Assembly: GCA_029263035.1 (NCBI GenBank)
Contig: JAJCYF010000068.1
Span: 1-7,979, forward strand
Direction: 5' to 3'
Source of the DNA: Actinomycetes bacterium
Lineage (GTDB): Bacteria; Actinomycetota; CADDZG01; JAHWKV01
DNA: 7,979 nucleotides
Positions within the stretch are counted from its first letter, which is position 1; each line of letters opens with the position of its first letter. Under the pieces are notes generated by a model. It was not told the DNA's origin. It searched no databases and was given only the letters and a program-made list of their open reading frames with translations. Both the position numbers and the translations under genes were made by a program. This document shows, piece after piece, positions 6,349-7,979 of the stretch.

Positions 6349-6954
6349 TTATTCGTTGGGAGCCGTGTTGCCCGGCGGCTCGTCGTCCTCGTCGTCGTCC
6401 ATATCGTAGATCTCCGAGGCATCCAGCAGGCCGCCCTGAACGTAGTCGATCCAGGTGATCACGATGTAGTACGCCTGGGTGAGCTCGGCCCGGGTCCGCT
6501 CCGGCTCTACGAGGTGGCGGGCGACCGGGAAGGCTGACCCTGCGTTTATCGCCTTGGCCGCCGCCCACTCCTCGCTTTGATAGGGGAAGGCCGAAGCGTT
6601 GTCGGGCATCAAACCCAGCGCGTCGGTCTGCATCATCTCGGGATCCATGGAGCCGCCGGCCTGAAGGTACAACTCGCGGATCTCGCCGGCTGCCCGCAGG
6701 AGCAGATCTTGTTGCTCGGGGGTGAATTGGGTTTCCCGGATGGGCCTCTCGCTCCACATCATGGGACCCCCGATGATGTGGCGCACCGCGGCGGGGATTG
6801 CCCCTTCGGGAACGTTGGGACGGCTGCGGAACCGCTCGACGGTCCGCTGCCTCAGGATGTGGCGGGCCGGCTCGGTAGCGGGGGCAGCCTCTTGTGTCGG
6901 TTGCTGGCTCTCGGGCTCCGATGGCGGCAGATCGGGGCTACGAGCGGCGGTCAA
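6349..6954 (-). CDS. Hypothetical acidic-tail protein, second gene of XRE unit
   Basis: I do not recognise this 201-residue protein. The N-terminal 30 residues are Pro/Glu/Gln/Ala-rich and probably disordered. A basic stretch follows (about 31-46, RHILRQRTVERFRSR), then a mainly helical region (about 75-180) with Trp and Tyr residues, including AYYIVITWIDYVQGG. The end is strongly acidic (DMDDDEDDE). There is no signal peptide or convincing membrane span and no cysteine. The frame reaches a TTG whose bases overlap the stop of the upstream regulator as TTGA, a coupling arrangement that supports this start. No good ribosome site precedes it, and a GTG at residue 57 would be an alternative. Its partner is an XRE regulator, so a regulator-partner or toxin/antitoxin-like pair is possible, but nothing in the sequence shows an enzymatic site. 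Confidence 0.75.
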   Translation of the reverse strand: MTAARSPDLPPSEPESQQPTQEAAPATEPARHILRQRTVERFRSRPNVPEGAIPAAVRHIIGGPMMWSERPIRETQFTPEQQDLLLRAAGEIRELYLQAGGSMDPEMMQTDALGLMPDNASAFPYQSEEWAAAKAINAGSAFPVARHLVEPERTRAELTQAYYIVITWIDYVQGGLLDASEIYDMDDDEDDEPPGNTAPNE

Positions 6955-7694
6955 GACTCGATTTGAAGGCCGCGAAAATGCGCCTTGAGCTTCTTTTGTT
7001 TGAGCTTGGGAGCCAGTTCCTTGAGCAGCAGGCGGGTGATGTGACCGCGGCTGGCGCTGAGCGAGCGAAAGGAGACCTGCCGGGCGGCCTCGCCGAACCG
7101 GCGATCCCGCTCCTGGGTGAGCCCGCGGCCCCAGTTCTTGAACGCCTCGAGTGACACCTGGAGCGGCTCGACCTGGAATTTGTAGGCGGCCTTGACCTCG
7201 GCCTCGCCGGCGGCCGCCTCAACGGCCTTGATGGCGGTCTCGGTGGTCACCTCGGGCCCCAGGTAATGTTTGGCAACCCGGATTCGGTCGTTCAGCCGCT
7301 CGAACTGGGCACCGAGCACGCCGGGAGCGTCCTGAAACTCGGGGCCGTCCCACATTCGCTCGCTGATACGCATCCAGGAGTCGGTGGGGGAGCCGGCAAG
7401 CATCGCCCGGATGACCCCCAGGCTGGCCATTGCATCGGGAGACAGCTGCGCCCAGCCGTTGCCTACAAACCAGTCGCCCGGGTCCACCCTGAAAGCGTAG
7501 GACAGCAGCAGGAGCTCCTCCAAGGCGATGGTCTTGCGCCGGCCGGATTCAAACGAGGCGACGGTGGTCGCCGACCACGGCAGGCCCACAAGGCGTGCGC
7601 GCCGGGCAACCTCTTCCCGCGTGAAGCCCTGTTCCCCCCGGAGCTCTTTCAGCCGGTCACCCAAAAGCTGTCCCAGGCCCTTAGCCGCATCCAT
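6951..7694 (-). CDS. XRE-family helix-turn-helix transcriptional regulator
   Basis: This 247-residue protein has an N-terminal XRE helix-turn-helix at about 8-70: LGDRLKELRGEQGFTREEVA, then a longer turn with GLPWSATTVASFESGRR and the helix ALEELLLLSYAF. That form, with the GL-W--TVA--E-GRR pattern, resembles many actinobacterial XRE proteins. The middle (about 85-180) is helical and unassigned. The C-terminal part contains NWGRGLTQERDRRF and RGHITRLLLKEL and ends in a very basic stretch (KLKQKKLKAHFRG). I chose the ATG at 7694; the frame continues upstream to 7973, but that part is antisense to thioredoxin and low in domain-like sequence. No Shine-Dalgarno is evident. It is divergent to thioredoxin and coupled by TTGA overlap to the 201-residue gene. 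Likely role: DNA-binding regulator of its own unit and possibly of trxA, inferred from layout. Confidence 0.88.
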   Translation of the reverse strand: MDAAKGLGQLLGDRLKELRGEQGFTREEVARRARLVGLPWSATTVASFESGRRKTIALEELLLLSYAFRVDPGDWFVGNGWAQLSPDAMASLGVIRAMLAGSPTDSWMRISERMWDGPEFQDAPGVLGAQFERLNDRIRVAKHYLGPEVTTETAIKAVEAAAGEAEVKAAYKFQVEPLQVSLEAFKNWGRGLTQERDRRFGEAARQVSFRSLSASRGHITRLLLKELAPKLKQKKLKAHFRGLQIES

Positions 7695-7700
7695 TCTAAG

Positions 7701-7706
7701 AACATA
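7701..7706 (-). promoter_or_regulatory. Candidate -10 element for leaderless XRE gene
   Basis: On the minus strand TATGTT lies six bases upstream of the ATG at 7694, with no ribosome site between them. This matches the TANNNT plus 6-7 base spacing of leaderless actinobacterial genes. No clear -35 hexamer is visible. It is a proposal from spacing only. Confidence 0.4.
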
Positions 7707-7761
7707 CCAGTTGGCGATGGCCTTAAACCTGTCCCCCCGCCCGGTTACCCACCAGCTGCAA

Positions 7762-7767
7762 TAGGAT
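7762..7767 (+). promoter_or_regulatory. Weak candidate -10 element for thioredoxin gene
   Basis: TAGGAT fits TANNNT and would place transcription near 7774, about 30 bases before the ATG at 7804. I see no matching -35 element at 16-18 bases upstream. The 109-base gap 7695-7803 must hold divergent promoters, so this is the best plus-strand candidate, not a firm call. Confidence 0.25.
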
Positions 7768-7803
7768 GTGGATCCAACTCCCGACTCCGACGAGCAGGTG
7801 CCG

Positions 7804-7979
7804 ATGGGCGAGATGGTCGACATAACGGACGACAACTTCATGGCCGAGATCATGGACTCCAAGCTGCCGGTCCTGGTCGACTGCTGGGCTACCTGGTGCG
7901 GTCCGTGCAAGCTGCTGACCCCGGAGCTCGAGGCACTGGCCAAAGAGCAGGACGGCCGCCTGAAGATCGTCAAGCTCGA
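7804..7979 (+). CDS. trxA: Thioredoxin, partial (C-terminus off right edge)
   Basis: The 58 visible codons match the start of a classical thioredoxin: VDITDDNF, the strand LPVLVDCWATW and the redox motif WCGPCK with active-site Cys32 and Cys35. It would reduce protein disulfides in the cytoplasm, fed by thioredoxin reductase, which is not in the window. I chose ATG 7804 because AGG lies five bases upstream (7796-7798). ATG 7813 and GTG 7798 or 7768 are in the same frame; a stop at 7762-7764 bounds it. An unusual feature is Cys27 at the position normally Phe (VDFWA), giving a third cysteine close to the active site. The remaining fold, including the cis-proline, lies outside the window. The gene symbol follows the family; a numbered paralogue is possible. 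Confidence 0.92.
   Translation, partial: MGEMVDITDDNFMAEIMDSKLPVLVDCWATWCGPCKLLTPELEALAKEQDGRLKIVKL

Noticed and set aside
5645..6757. Minus-strand open frame of 370 codons spanning the CAP gene and the 201-residue gene
   Set aside because: It is Arg/Pro/Gly-rich, out of frame with the CAP domain and signal peptide, and crosses a likely promoter.
7695..7973. N-terminal extension of the XRE regulator by 93 codons
   Set aside because: The extension is Ser-rich, antisense to thioredoxin, and the helix-turn-helix begins just after the ATG at 7694.
1..7979. CRISPR array, tRNA, rRNA or insertion sequence
   Set aside because: I found no regularly spaced direct repeats, no cloverleaf-like stretch and no transposase frame.

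Overview
This 7,979-base window is GC-rich and gene-dense. It uses GTG and TTG starts beside ATG and encodes a PspC-fused NarL-type sensor kinase, a secreted CAP protein and an actinobacterial-style XRE regulator. The content best fits an Actinomycetota chromosome, possibly outside the well-studied Streptomyces and Mycobacterium groups. That placement is inferred from composition and gene style, not from a marker phylogeny. There are no phage structural genes, insertion sequences, CRISPR arrays, tRNAs or rRNAs, and no gene-free stretch over 300 bases.

Positions 1-3341 hold an envelope-stress module of PspC family. Two small PspC proteins are encoded on the minus strand (668-958, then a larger one from 664 running off the left edge). 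A 172-base GC-rich spacer with strong inverted repeats separates them from a plus-strand operon. That operon encodes a histidine kinase with its own N-terminal PspC domain (1131-2375), a NarL/LuxR response regulator joined to it by an ATGA overlap (2372-3016), and a 105-residue protein that looks like a small excisionase/helix-turn-helix_17-type DNA-binding protein (3024-3341). Three PspC domains within about 1.4 kb, one fused to the kinase, suggest that membrane proteins signal to each other through PspC contacts and that the regulator acts on the shared divergent promoter.

Positions 3435-5276 encode the ribosome-associated GTPase TypA/BipA. It is a housekeeping gene with a GTG start and no convincing Shine-Dalgarno sequence. 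It converges on a minus-strand gene (5344-6276) for a secreted CAP/SCP protein with a C-terminal Calx-beta domain. A long GC hairpin (5293-5338) lies between the two stops and probably terminates both transcripts.

Positions 6349-7694 carry a minus-strand two-gene unit: an XRE-family regulator, which may be leaderless, followed through a TTGA overlap by an unrecognised 201-residue protein with an acidic tail. Divergent to it, a thioredoxin gene begins at about 7804 and runs off the right edge. The best candidates for undescribed biology are the triple-PspC two-component module with its extra DNA-binding protein, and the XRE/acidic-tail pair.
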